DNA of 64,000 bases from the NCBI GenBank assembly GCA_963854835.1, contig OY978526.1:34758501-34822500 (forward strand), written 5' to 3'. Both the position numbers and the translations under genes were made by a program. The notes beneath the pieces were generated by a model. It ran no database searches, had not been told where the DNA came from, and saw only the letters and a list, made by a program, of their open reading frames with translations. The number at the start of each line of letters is the position of its first letter. The first letter of the stretch is position 1. Positions 45,435 through 56,215 of the stretch are shown here, piece by piece. This DNA is from Megamerina dolium (Eukaryota > Arthropoda > Insecta > Diptera > Megamerinidae).

Positions 45435-48400
45435 CTGTTGTATTAAAAATGAAAAGAAAATTATATTATTTGCTGGAGTGAATGTAACATCAATGCATTA
45501 ATTATGTGCGGCGATTGTGTAGTTTGTTATTTATGGAAAAATCATTATTCTGAATTTCTTATTTAAATGCACGAAAAAACGACTTTCACATAGTATGTAT
45601 GAGTGCATTTGCCGCATCACAACCGAATGGATGTGGTAAAGGTTTTTGTGGTTAATCGCATTAAAATGTTCTGGCCCACATGCCTCAGCATTTATTACCG
45701 TTTCGAACCAATTGCGGAGGCATTTGGCGGTAAAATGACAAAAAATGCAAATGGCAACCAATTCAAAAACCGCAAAAATACAGCTGCCAACGCTAGTAAA
45801 TTGAATACTAATGGCAGCAGTAACGCACACGACACATGCCACACATGTTGACCTTTTCGGTGTGAAATAATTTCCGAAATAAAGGTTAAAAAACATTTTG
45901 ACCCATTACACCCCCTGACATATGGGAATGCATTGAATGCTCATATAAGGAATGAAGTAAAGAGTGGCGTGTGGGCGTGACGGTATGTGAGCGTACAAAT
46001 AAATTATTGATTGCAATTTAATTGTGACAACCAGCATGCAACATGTCGGTGGTGCATTTTTGTACTCAAGTACACTTAACAATACATATTTGTATTGCAT
46101 TTAATAACGTGCGGAGATCTTAAATTTGTTGCACGTACACTTACTCGAGTTGATCAGTTTTTGATTTGTTAAATCCTCCTTGTGCATCATAGTGACTTTC
46201 AATGTAGTTTCACGTCGCAATTTCGGGAAATACTCAATTTCCGCTACGCATCTTAGTTCAAGTGCACGTGCCATAATACTACTACTACTACTATTACTGC
46301 TGCTGCTATTCTTATCCATCACTATATCTGTGATATTGTGAAAGCGTGGATTGTTGGCGTAGAAATTCAATTGTAATGCCTGGCGCCGTAAATTGTAGCC
46401 ATGCACCGGAACTGTAGTTTCAACGGCATTATGCAAGTCGTCGGTCGAGGCCTGAAAAACAACAGAGACATCATGTTAAGAGTGCTGTTATCACAGATTG
46501 AGACAATATGGCAACGACGATGGTAATTTGTGTATGTATGAATATGCATTGATATGATCCCGTGTGTATCTAATGTCTGCAGGCAGTTTGTATTGATGTT
46601 CTAACGAACATACTGAAACATAGACTTACCTTTACATCATTCACATACCAAATTAACTGTACCGGTAGACTGGAGAAGTCTGTTGTGCAATTTGCATGAA
46701 TGAAATCATCGAAGCGATACGTCCCGTTGATGTTGACATTGCTGATCAATGGATTGTTCTGCGGCAGTGCTGAAAATGTGGAAAACAAAGCATTTGCGGT
46801 CGAGTAGATTTGAATGTAATTGCTTGGTGATGTCACAATATGGAGTAAATGTTTTCATTGATTTCAAGGTTTTTTTTGGGGGCTATTTGCACATAAAATC
46901 GTTTTTTAAGCATGTGATTTTCTCTTAAACGAGATATCGGGAGATGACGGCATTAATATATCGATTTGTTCTAAATTGAATTCACTAGTTACCATTTCAC
47001 TTGAAAAAAAAGTAACAATATAATGGGACACAGTATTCACTATATTTGAGAAAATATTCTTTATTGCAAGGCATTTAAATATTTACAAACTGGCAAATGG
47101 ATTTTGAAAATTCTTCAAATGCTTCGAAAACTATGCGAGAGTAGAAATTTTTCTGCTTTTGTTGTCGTTGCATTTTTCGATTGTTAAAAAAGGTATGCAT
47201 GCAAAAGAAATAAGAACAACAACAATAATAATATGAAGATCATGTTCAGTAGATGTATTCAAAATTTTTGTGAAATGTCCAAAAGCCGTTTCGAAGGTTC
47301 TCTTAGAAAGGAAAAAAGAAAACACAACTTGATTAAAAGCAAAAAATCAACTAAAGTGATTCGATTTCAATTTTAATTTCATCTTCCAATGGTTATTTAT
47401 AAACTTTAATATAAAAATCTCAAATGCTCCAATATATGTTAGTGCTATCCTAATACACAGCAAAAGCATGCAAAGTAACAAAATGAGTATCTTATATGCA
47501 GCATTCGAGCAATATTTCTGCTGTCAATAGAATTTGCAAAAGGGGTAAATCGGTGAAGAGGCTACATACAACGAATTGGAAGATAATGGAAAAGGTAGAG
47601 CATGTATTCAGCAATCCTTTATGTATTTTGCAGAAACGCATCCTGGAGGAGTTGAGTATAAAAATATATACACACATACACACACGTACCAAGGAATGCA
47701 TACCTTTTACATGCATATGGTATACGTATTGTCGTACACACGTGCGAGTTATGCTGCAACAGTTTCTTTTTAGTATTTTCATACAGAATGTACACATATG
47801 TATATAGTTGGATATATGATGATGTTGTAAGTTACAAATGCATCTAAATATATATACATATCTGCATGCACGCATACGTATGTAGATTGCACACATGTAC
47901 AGGTTTATACAATCTTGAATATTAGACACATGCCTATATTTACCCAGCTAACCATTTGAGTATATGAGAAAAGTAAATGGATTGGTTTGCAGTTTTCAGA
48001 CGAAAATTGCACATGGAACTTTTCAAGTGACCTAGCAAAAAATGAAGGCCTGGTCGAGTTCAACACAAAACCATTTTCACACAGAAGCCCGTTTCTCAAA
48101 TAGTGAGGTGGTAGAGGACGATCGAATCTCAAATTATGGTTCTGGGATCCTTGTAATGAAATCGATCTCTATTGTGACTACTAGTTCCTTACCTTAGTTG
48201 TAACCGATGTTTTAGAAGAGAATTGTATTCGTTTATAAATACAATAATTTGTCTCGACTGACTATAATTTATGTTTAACTTTTTACATACTTAAAACCAT
48301 TAAAAATAAAGAAATATTGAAATACATTATATTCAAACATATATAAAATATGTTCCCTACCATCTAGTTTACAACAAAATGACTGTTATCATAAAAATAG

Positions 48401-51400
48401 CCGAAAATTTGGTGCTCACCCAAAACTAGGCGGATTCAAGAAAAATTTCCGGGGGGTTTAAGTGAGTTTAAACAAGACACTTTCAGGGATATATAAAACG
48501 ACTTAAGGTATGTATCAGTTTAAACAAGAATAATCTAAGAATCACTATGGGATTCTTAGATTATTCTTGTTTAAACACACTGACAGGACACTGCAGTTTG
48601 AATTATCACCTAACGAAACAGGGAATCTTCGCGGATGAAACCTGCCGACATTGCAGGGACGAGAATGAAACTGCAAAACATGTGTTGGGAACGAGCCCAC
48701 AACTTATGCACACAAGAAAGAAAATCTTTGGGAAATTTATAATATCGGAAAATTTTCTGAAGTCCATTAGGGTAGGATCTATACTCAACTTCCTTATGGA
48801 TGCTGGACCATGATGGGGTGCACAATAAACTTAGGGTCGCAGTGCAATACAACCCCCTAATAAGAATAGGAATAATAATAATAATAAGCATTATTATTAT
48901 TATATTGTATATTAATTTTATACATTTTTTAATAATTGAACATTTTATTCCCCTTGGTTTTTCTGGTAGCTTGTCTAGCACTTGCTGAGGTCTAACCTCT
49001 AGATCAAGATCTACATTTAGGAGCGCCAACACAAGCAATCTCTCCTGCCTAATGCTACTACTCAAATAGGTCTTCCAGCTTCGTAGGGTTGAAAATATCT
49101 GTTCATTCATTGCAACTGGCACTGGCACTGTTTTATCTATTTTCAAAAAAAAAAAAAAAAAGATAAGGATAGTCGAGTAATCACTTTTATCACATTGAGT
49201 TCATGTGTCAATAAAAGTCTCAGGCAGCTCTTTTTGGTTGGTTGGTTATTAAACATCAACTTTGAAGAAAACGAAAAGAAGGTACACCTGCGCCGCATTA
49301 TCATCTGACGAAATCAACTAGCCTCCAACTCAAGAATTTTCTTGGGCAAGATTTTCTGAATATTTTTGAGTGTTTTTTCTTCCTTTAATTCTTCCATCCT
49401 TTTTAATTCTTTTTATTTTGTCAGCTTTGGATTATTGTTTTCTCAATAAATTTCCGTATTCCACAAATTCTTAAATCGGAGCACTTTAAGATTAACTCCA
49501 ATTCGCAACCATCTCAACATAGTTAGCTGGGTAGTTGTTTGGCGTATTGTTGCAACATCTAGACAAATTTTAAATATTAAACTATACCATAAATCACTGC
49601 TTCTATTTCAAGCACATTCCACATATCCATAGATACTCATATACATTTACGACGCGAGCATACCATCATACGTGAAATGATAGTATTCGTTAGATACATT
49701 TTGTGCGAATGCAATTCTTTTCTATTGCAAACATTCACATAGTACATAGTACATCTTCTACAATCGGAGGGCTGCTGCAGTGTCTTTCTTGCCACAATTT
49801 CTATGCTACATTTGCTGTAATTGTTGTTGCAGTTTTTCCTTGGGTTTCTTCTACAATACGAGGAGATATGCTATATATACAGGACGAAGCTTCTAATGCA
49901 TGTGTCTATTTTTTTTACAACTTTACTGTTTGAAACTTCTATACTCATATATACATACATATATACTATATGTATGTACATAAGCAAGGTACATGCCAGC
50001 GTGCAAATACTTAGTTCCTTTCACATCATTTTAGAGAAAATTATATGTACATAGATGTATACGTATTTATGAACTTATTTATTCTTTTGATTACAACAAT
50101 CCAAGGTAATCTATACAATTTATTTTTGTTGCATTTGTCTCTATGGTGTCTTCTGTACTACTTTCATCGTCGTATAATCATGAATTTTATTTCATATACT
50201 TACTTGTAAATATAATATATTTCGATACGAAACGGATGGAATTAATTTGACCAAGTAAATTCAATGAGCACTAATTAACAGACGAACAAGTTCAGGATGA
50301 ATACATATATTTATTTCCAAATTATGGATTTAGTTTCGATCGATAAGGAATTCTTAATCTAGATTAGATCTAAATCAGTTGTAGTATGCGCCATTGTATC
50401 CCTTCCCGATTACTTCTCTGGCGGTGATACATGATAGAAAAATTAAAAATGAAATAACTTTGAGTCGATTTTTTTGGTCATTCATGTTACCTACTATCAA
50501 AAGAAGGGCCCATTCTAAATTCATTTATCTTTTAGATGCTAAATGATAGATCTCAAATAATTCTTAAAATACCCAAATACTGATTCTTCTAATTACCTAT
50601 GCGTCAAATATATTTGCCCTAGGTGAAAATGTACATAAGATATAGCTGCTTAAAGTTGAAAAAACATTGTACAACTTTGTATGGGAGCTAGGTTTGGGTT
50701 ATTTAGAGTTGAAAAGGTTATGCGACTTTGTATAGGGCCTAAAATATTGTTCTCATAGAAGTAAATAGTTATAATGGATTAAAATTTAAAATATTCCCGA
50801 GATGATTATTTTTAAGTGCTCCGTGTGGGCATGGATGTTGACTGATCATATCTATATTCAACAGTATCTGTACTCTCATACGAGATAGTTAATGACAACT
50901 TGTAGCGAAATGTCTCAATATTTGTTCAAGTTATCATAGGACAATCGTATTGAAGGACATCTTTATTGACTATTTCAGCGACACTGATGAGCTTATATTC
51001 ATGTTACTCAGATGATTAAAGTAAAAACAAAATATATGTGCTTCAATTGAGCGAAAAGAAATCAAGAACTCATTTTGTTACTCAGAAACTAAAAAAGGCT
51101 TTACTTCTCATTCGCACCAAAACTTGAAAAGACATTGACCCGTAGTTATAGTTAAGATAAGACAATATTTTAACGATTTCGAATTCGTCTTAATATTAAC
51201 ACTATTCTAAGGCTGTTGTAGTCGTCTTAAAATCATGTGAAGGTGATTTTAAATATTTAAAACCTGCTACTCAGTGATATTTCATTTTCATGATGATGTA
51301 TTTTTTTCTCTTATTCTAACTTTCTTTTAACGTAAAATATGATTTTAGCTAACATGTATTTTATCTTTTGACTATAATTACGGGCAATTGTGATTGTTTT

Positions 51401-51887
51401 AGTGATGAGCATGATGAACCATTTCATAAAAAAATCATAATAATAATGATAAGAGTACGATGTACTCGTATTTTTATCGTAAAAATAAAAATCAAATTGT
51501 TAATTTGTAGATATTATATTATTCTGTGTAATGCTCAGTTGTCGTTTACATCGATCCATCGACAGAGAAAAAGTTTTCAAGTTCGATCAATACAATTGCA
51601 ATTCAATGCAAATATACACTGAGTATTCCATAAGTATATATATATGAGCATATGTAAGTATGTATGTGTAATATTTACCCGCAACTGTCATGTTGGCAAG
51701 ACGCGCTGTCAGTTTAAAGTGTGGCGCATCGCCAGACACTTCACACCTATATACACCTGACGAATTGGAGCTCAATGCCATCAGTTCCACTCGACACGAT
51801 GATTCGTTGCATAAATTCTTGTCATTCGTCAATTGTACACCAGCAACAGGGAATTTCATATAAACGGGATACATCAATGGCGAATAT
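45283..51887 (-). CDS. Beaten-path (Beat) family Ig-domain gene, 3' four exons
   Basis: Beat proteins are secreted or membrane-anchored two-Ig proteins that bind Side receptors and steer motor axons. Four minus-strand exons fit: 51679-51887, 46630-46769, 46145-46451 and 45283-45434. Each has good donor and acceptor sites, and all three junctions keep the frame (one base left over at the first, none at the second, one at the third). The exons give the end of Ig1 with SSGVYRCEVSGDAPHF, the Ig2 cysteines (HANC... and LRCVAEI), and a hydrophobic C-terminus. Several N-glycosylation sequons (NES, NMT, NGT, NCT, NIT) are seen. The signal peptide and first half of Ig1 must lie 5' of 51887 and were not found, so the gene is partial here. 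Which of the Beat paralogues it is cannot be told. Confidence 0.85.
45435..46144 (-). other. beat intron
   Basis: 710 bp between the Ig2 exon and the hydrophobic exon. Frames on either strand at 45531-45896 have no recognisable domain. Confidence 0.6.
46145..46451 (-). CDS. beat exon: second half of Ig2
   Basis: Acceptor GTTTTTCAG and donor A|GTAAGT bound 307 bp. It includes a serine-rich run (AGC/AGT codons, about 46285-46315) inserted in Ig2, then LELRCVAEIEYF with the second Ig2 cysteine. Confidence 0.87.
46630..46769 (-). CDS. beat exon: first half of Ig2
   Basis: Acceptor CCACATTTTCAG and donor AAG|GTAAGT bound 140 bp. It contains HANCTTDF (first Ig2 Cys) and LIWYVND (the Ig tryptophan). 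The split codon with the previous exon gives a clean alanine. Confidence 0.88.
48518..48576. repeat. Perfect 26-bp inverted repeat with 7-bp loop
   Basis: Arms 48518-48543 and 48551-48576 are exact reverse complements, with loop ACTATGG. The right arm is the first part of a truncated LINE; the left arm is an inverted copy of it. Confidence 0.95.
48551..48905 (+). mobile_element. LINE 3' end fragment with (AAT)n tail
   Basis: The frame 48547-48813 reads LTGHCSLNYHL, then CRHCRDENETAKHVL, the zinc-finger-like C-terminal end of I/R1/LOA-type LINE polyproteins. The last cysteine of the motif is lost (GTSP where CP is usual). After the stop a short 3' UTR runs into a TAA/AAT repeat tail (about 48868-48905), which is typical for I-group LINEs. 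The 5' side is truncated at the inverted repeat. Confidence 0.78.
48946..49146 (-). pseudogene. hAT-type transposase C-terminal dimerisation fragment
   Basis: On the minus strand, EQIFSTLRSWKTYLSSSIRQ followed by ERLLVLALLNVD and a PQQVLDKL segment matches the hAT C-terminal (dimerisation) domain ending of many hAT transposases and their host derivatives. The usual ERSFS box has become EQIFS. Upstream sequence on this strand shows no continuation and a poly(A/T) tract lies at 49146-49162, so only this tail remains. Confidence 0.7.
51679..51887 (-). CDS. beat exon: second half of Ig1
   Basis: Acceptor ATTCATTTCAG and donor G|GTAAAT bound 209 bp. It begins YSPLMYPVYMKFPV (equivalent to the FYRY..P segment of Beats) and carries the VYRCEVSG motif with the second Ig1 cysteine. 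Confidence 0.88.
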
Positions 51888-52249
51888 CTGAAATGAATGC
51901 GAAAAATCGAGTGATAAAAAAAAAACAAATAAAAACAATAACAAGCGAATGGATGCAAAAGAGCCAGAATAAAAGTAGATCAATAACATTGGGCTGATGG
52001 TTGTTATTGCGAAATCAATTGTGGCAAGCGGCAGAAGCCATGTTTATGTCTTTGCTCAAAATGCTGATGGTGTCAATTGTTATGCGCATAAATTATTTTC
52101 TGATGACTCATTTACATGGGGTCTGCATCTGTTGGTGTAAGCGACAGATCACATGACAGAATAATTGATTCGAAATTAAACAACAATTGTATGTAAAATT
52201 CAAACTTACATATAATTTGTTTAATATTTTTCAGTATTCTGTGGAAGCA

Positions 52250-52290
52250 TATAAAAATTTAATTAGCTTGCATTGATGCATTTTCAGAGT
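52250..52290 (+). promoter_or_regulatory. Candidate core promoter of the fibrinogen-related gene
   Basis: TATAAAAA at 52250-52257 and an initiator-like TCAGAGT at 52284-52290, about 110 bases before the start codon. The spacing is a few bases long. Confidence 0.35.
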
Positions 52291-52396
52291 CAAACACGCA
52301 CACGTACGTATTGCAAAAAAATGTGAATTGCATTGAAGACGATCAGCATTTAGTTGAATCGAAGCTGTCGTACAATAATCTTTGTGTTAGCGCGAA

Positions 52397-53736
52397 ATGT
52401 TTTTCAAAAATACAGATTTAATGTTAAAACTTATTTTAATCTTATCAGCAATGGAATATATACCTATATGTCATCCAGCTGAGCCAATGAACTGCGATAA
52501 TATGGTTTGTATAATATACGTTCATATCTGAATATGAGAATAAATAAAAATAATTGTCAGACGCTTACTTCCTACACATATGATGATACACTTATCCGCA
52601 ATATTGCCCATCAAATGGAACTTTTAAATGTTGAAAACCAAAATTTACGTCTGCGTCTGGAAGTATTAAATTCACGGTAAGTAATACAGTCATATGCGAT
52701 TTGAATATAAACTTAACCTACGGCTAACACATATTCGTATTCAGTTTGGAACATCATACGATATTACTAACTGATTTGAGCAGAAAACTGAATGAACGAA
52801 CAACTTGTGAACCGGCACTAGGTGAGTCTTTCAAATAGTATTACTTCATGAGAATTTCGCTGATGAAAGTTTTTTGTATATAGCAGTTGGATCCAGTAAT
52901 GAAACCAGGTACCTATCTGAATATAAATGTGAATTACATAATTTTAAGCGAATCTATCAAAACCGATATTTCAGCAATCAAGCATTTGAGTATCCCAGCA
53001 ATTGTGCGGAGGCGACAGCGTTAACGCGTAAAACTGGAATCTATACTATAAAAGTTCATTTTTTCCAGCGACAACCATTTCTAGTTGCGTGTAACGATGA
53101 TGCCTACGGGGGCGGTTGGACAATTATACAAAGACGTCTTGATGGCTCTGTGGATTTCTTTCGAGATTGGCACGATTATAAGATAGGATTTGGTAATTTG
53201 GATGGAGAATTTTTTATTGGATTGGATAGAATACATGCATTGACTACGGCAATGCCACAAGAGTTAATTATAATTATGGACGATTTCGAAGGCACTAAAA
53301 AATATGCCAAATATGAATCTTTCGCAATTGGCGATGAGTCTGAAGCGTATTACCTCAAAATGTTGGGCAAATTTTCGGGCGAAGCTGGCGATTCATTAAC
53401 GCAACATTTGGGTCAAAAATTCTCAACCAAAGACAGGGATAACGATATACATTCTGGAAGTTGTGCAAACGACTACACTGGTGCCTGGTGGTATGCCAAA
53501 TGTCACAGTAGGTTAGTAACAAAATATCTGATGTAATGCAGATGCATGTACTCGTACATATGTCAATTGTTTGAGTTACACTCTTGGTTCACTTCGACAG
53601 TAATCTCAATGGTCAGTATCTACGTGGTGAATATCAGCAGAATCAATTTGGGAAGGGCATTGTGTGGCATTCATTTCGTGGATATACTTATGCTTTGAAA
53701 TCGATACAAATGATGATACGCCCGCAAAGAAAATGA
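52397..53736 (+). CDS. Secreted fibrinogen-related protein (FREP), five exons
   Basis: Fibrinogen-like lectins of insects act in recognition of microbes or in cell signalling; the role of this one is not known. Exons 52397-52504, 52561-52676, 52745-52821, 52884-53511 and 53601-53736 join in frame with short introns (56-89 bp) and consensus sites, giving 354 aa. A signal peptide covers the first 25 or so residues. Residues about 45-95 form a coiled coil (HQMELLNVENQNLRLRL onward). The fibrinogen domain runs from about 138 to the end, with GGWTIIQRR at 177-185, DGEFFIGLD at 207-215, the calcium-site DRDND at 284-288 and the C..NDYTGAWWYAKC hallmark at 294-307. The start was chosen as the ATG before the signal peptide. 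The stop is TGA. It lies head-to-head with the beat exon at 51887 and seems to be nested in that gene's intron. Confidence 0.9.
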
Positions 53737-53765
53737 GCAGATTTATGTACGAGTGCAAAGCCAAA

Positions 53766-53771
53766 AATAAA
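53766..53771 (+). terminator. Candidate poly(A) signal of the FREP gene
   Basis: AATAAA 30 bases past the TGA stop at 53734-53736. Confidence 0.5.
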
Positions 53772-55194
53772 AAATATGTAAGAGCATTTTCAAAATTGCA
53801 TTTCTCGCGTAAAGTACCTACTCGTAATAGAGAATTTAAGTGAAATAACCACATTTACGCTACTGCGTGGCGTCAATCTGATATGTCGTTGACATAATTA
53901 TTGAAAGTCTGTTGATTTATGAGCGACGCCAGAATATTCAATACAATTTCAGAGCAGTTGCATGTACGTGTGTTTGCACATATTTATGTGATACATGCAT
54001 CAGTGTTTTTGACAAATTTTTGAACAAATGTAAGTACTCGCTGTGTGTATGTATGAGATATATTGATTAAACTAAGCAAATTGCAATCATTTTGTAAAAC
54101 CAACACCAACTAAAGCCGAAATGATAAAATTTTTGTTGCTTTGTGCATTGATGTGTGGTAAAAGAATTTCATGGCAGTTGCATGTACGCAATATATACAA
54201 TATATGGTATATATTATGTACATACATATTTGTGGTTATCAGTGACAGTCGTTTAATGTGCAAGCAACAGCAGCAATACATTGTAAATGTTGTTGATTAT
54301 ATGCAAATATTTGAACGGAATGAATACGATTTGGTGGGCAAGCAGTTTTGTCGTTTGCTCAATATGTATGTAAGTATACTCGTAGTACATATACTATATA
54401 TGAGCATTTGTACAAGCATATGTGCAAACAAACATATGAGAACGTGTACATTTATTCATATGTTCAACAAAGTATAGTATTATTGACCAATTTTTGTAAT
54501 TAATTTCGTTTGTGAATATTTTCAACGATGAGAATTTCATTATTGAATAGATACAATGGTATCGATGGTGCTATATCAAATTCAGAACACAATTTTCAAT
54601 TCAAAGGCAGCTTTCCAATGGTAAAAAATAATATATCGAGTCATTGACTAAAATTAAAGTGAACTTTTGCCATTTAAAGTAAAGTAGAGTTAAAGGTGAA
54701 TGCAACTTACCTTAATCAAACGTAATTACCTAATTGAAACGTTTAAATTTCATGTAATATTGAGGGGAGAGACGTGAAATATAATACTAAAAGAAATGTT
54801 AAATGTGACGTTTGATAGTTGATTGTTACCACGTTTTGTTTTAAATATAATCGATGCTGAAATTCAATCGAATGCAACCACAGTGTTACACCCGCTCATT
54901 TGAATTGTTTGAATTTTAACCTTTCGCAAATGGTTTTCATACAGGCGTTCATTGCCAATAAATTCATAGGTTCACTGATATGATATAAAAAACTGCTTGT
55001 TTTACCTCATCTTACACCCAATTTTCGAAACTGTGTAGATCTATCCTGCCTTTTCGATACAAAATTCTTGACTTGGTTAATTATTACTGAATGACTGTGT
55101 TACGAACAAGCGTGAGTAAATTAATTTATAATTCGAGAAAAAAATTGTTACGTCAAACACAAAAAAACATATGTGGCCAAGCCAAGCTTCCCTT
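53772..55194. other. No gene seen
   Basis: AT-rich. A frame at 54121-54477 starts like a hydrophobic leader but shows no conserved domain and no splice continuation that I can support. Confidence 0.4.
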
Positions 55195-55467
55195 CCAATA
55201 CTCTTGTACCTACTTCTTTTAGCCGGTTTCGAAAGGCAGAACCCTTTTGACGTCACTTTTTCTGAGCTTTGTTAGAGAGTTGTATTTAGAAGTTTTTCCA
55301 TGGCACATTGCTACTGCCGGAACAATTGCAAATTGCTTGTCGACAGGTGGGTAACGTTCGAAAGAAAATTCTTTTCGATATTAAATTTGTTATGCTTCAG
55401 CTGGGGATTAAATCCACGACTTGCAGATCAGAAGGCCAATGCACTAACCACTGAGCTACGGCACCCT
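55195..55467 (-). mobile_element. tRNA-derived SINE, near full length
   Basis: On the minus strand it starts AGGGTGCCGTAGCTCAGTGG with a clear A box. The B-box region GGATTTAATCCCC and the common body (TTCGATATTAAATTTG on the plus strand) follow. The distal 3' end is shorter than in the 7276 copy. Confidence 0.87.
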
Positions 55468-55700
55468 CAACCATTTTATCTATCTAACTTGTTTTTCGTG
55501 ACATTCTTTTCCTACTGATTGAAGCAATTTTGTTTTTCAATCTGTAACAAGGTCTTTGGACTTTCCAACTGGGTTGACTCTTAGTCGCAGACTCTTATGT
55601 GAACTTGCGACCACTTTGATAAAAGGAGTACAAAATTTGGTTTGCATTATTTTTCAGTTTTCAATTAATCAAAATCATAAATATTCAAGTAATTTATATT
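55468..55700. other. No gene seen
   Basis: AT-rich spacer between a SINE and a LINE fragment. Confidence 0.5.
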
Positions 55701-56215
55701 TTGTTTAATAACATCATCGTACCTCAAGCAAATGATGTTAAATATCTTGGAATCCATCTTGATAGAAGACTAACATGGACTAAACCCATAGAGAGCAAAA
55801 AACTACAAATAAAATTAAAGTCTCAGCAACTCTTTTGGCTAATTAATAAAAACTCTAAGCTCAGTTTACCGAACAAAGTCCTGATATATAACGCCATCAT
55901 AAAACCTATTTGGTGCTATGGTTTAGAGCTGTGGAGTTCAGCCTGTTCTACAAATGTAGAAAAAATTCAGAGAGTGCAAAATAAATTGCTCAGACAAATC
56001 ACTGGTGGTCCATGGTATATCAATAACATACACATTCACAATGACCTTCAAATTCCCACCGTCTTTGATGCAGTGCGGCGAAACATTGAAAAGTAAAACT
56101 AGAACTTCATCCAAATCCTAAGGCGAAACAGCTGCTTGTGGTTTCTAAAATCAATAGATTAAAGAGAAAACTTATGTCAACATAATTAAAAAAAAAAAAG
56201 AATCCAGTTGTAAAT
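55701..56215 (+). mobile_element. Jockey-type LINE, 3' end of RT
   Basis: The open frame 55701-56096 reads VKYLGIHLDRRLTW, then KVLIYNAIIKPIWCYGLELW and IQRVQNKLLRQITG, the thumb and post-RT part of Jockey-clade polyproteins. The frame is broken near 56094, after which the other frame continues KLELHPNPKAKQLL to a stop. A poly(A) run at about 56189-56200 ends it. The 5' part is truncated, as usual for LINE copies. Confidence 0.85.

Larger units (their letters stand above)
46770..51678 (-). other. Large beat intron (4.9 kb) holding transposon fragments
   Basis: Defined by the donor at 51678 and acceptor at 46770. It contains a LINE tail (48518-48905) and a hAT transposase fragment (48946-49146). 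The rest is AT-rich with no recognisable feature. Confidence 0.75.

Noticed and set aside
45531..45896. Frames on both strands in the beat intron
   Set aside because: Both strands are open by chance; the beat splice phases jump over this stretch.
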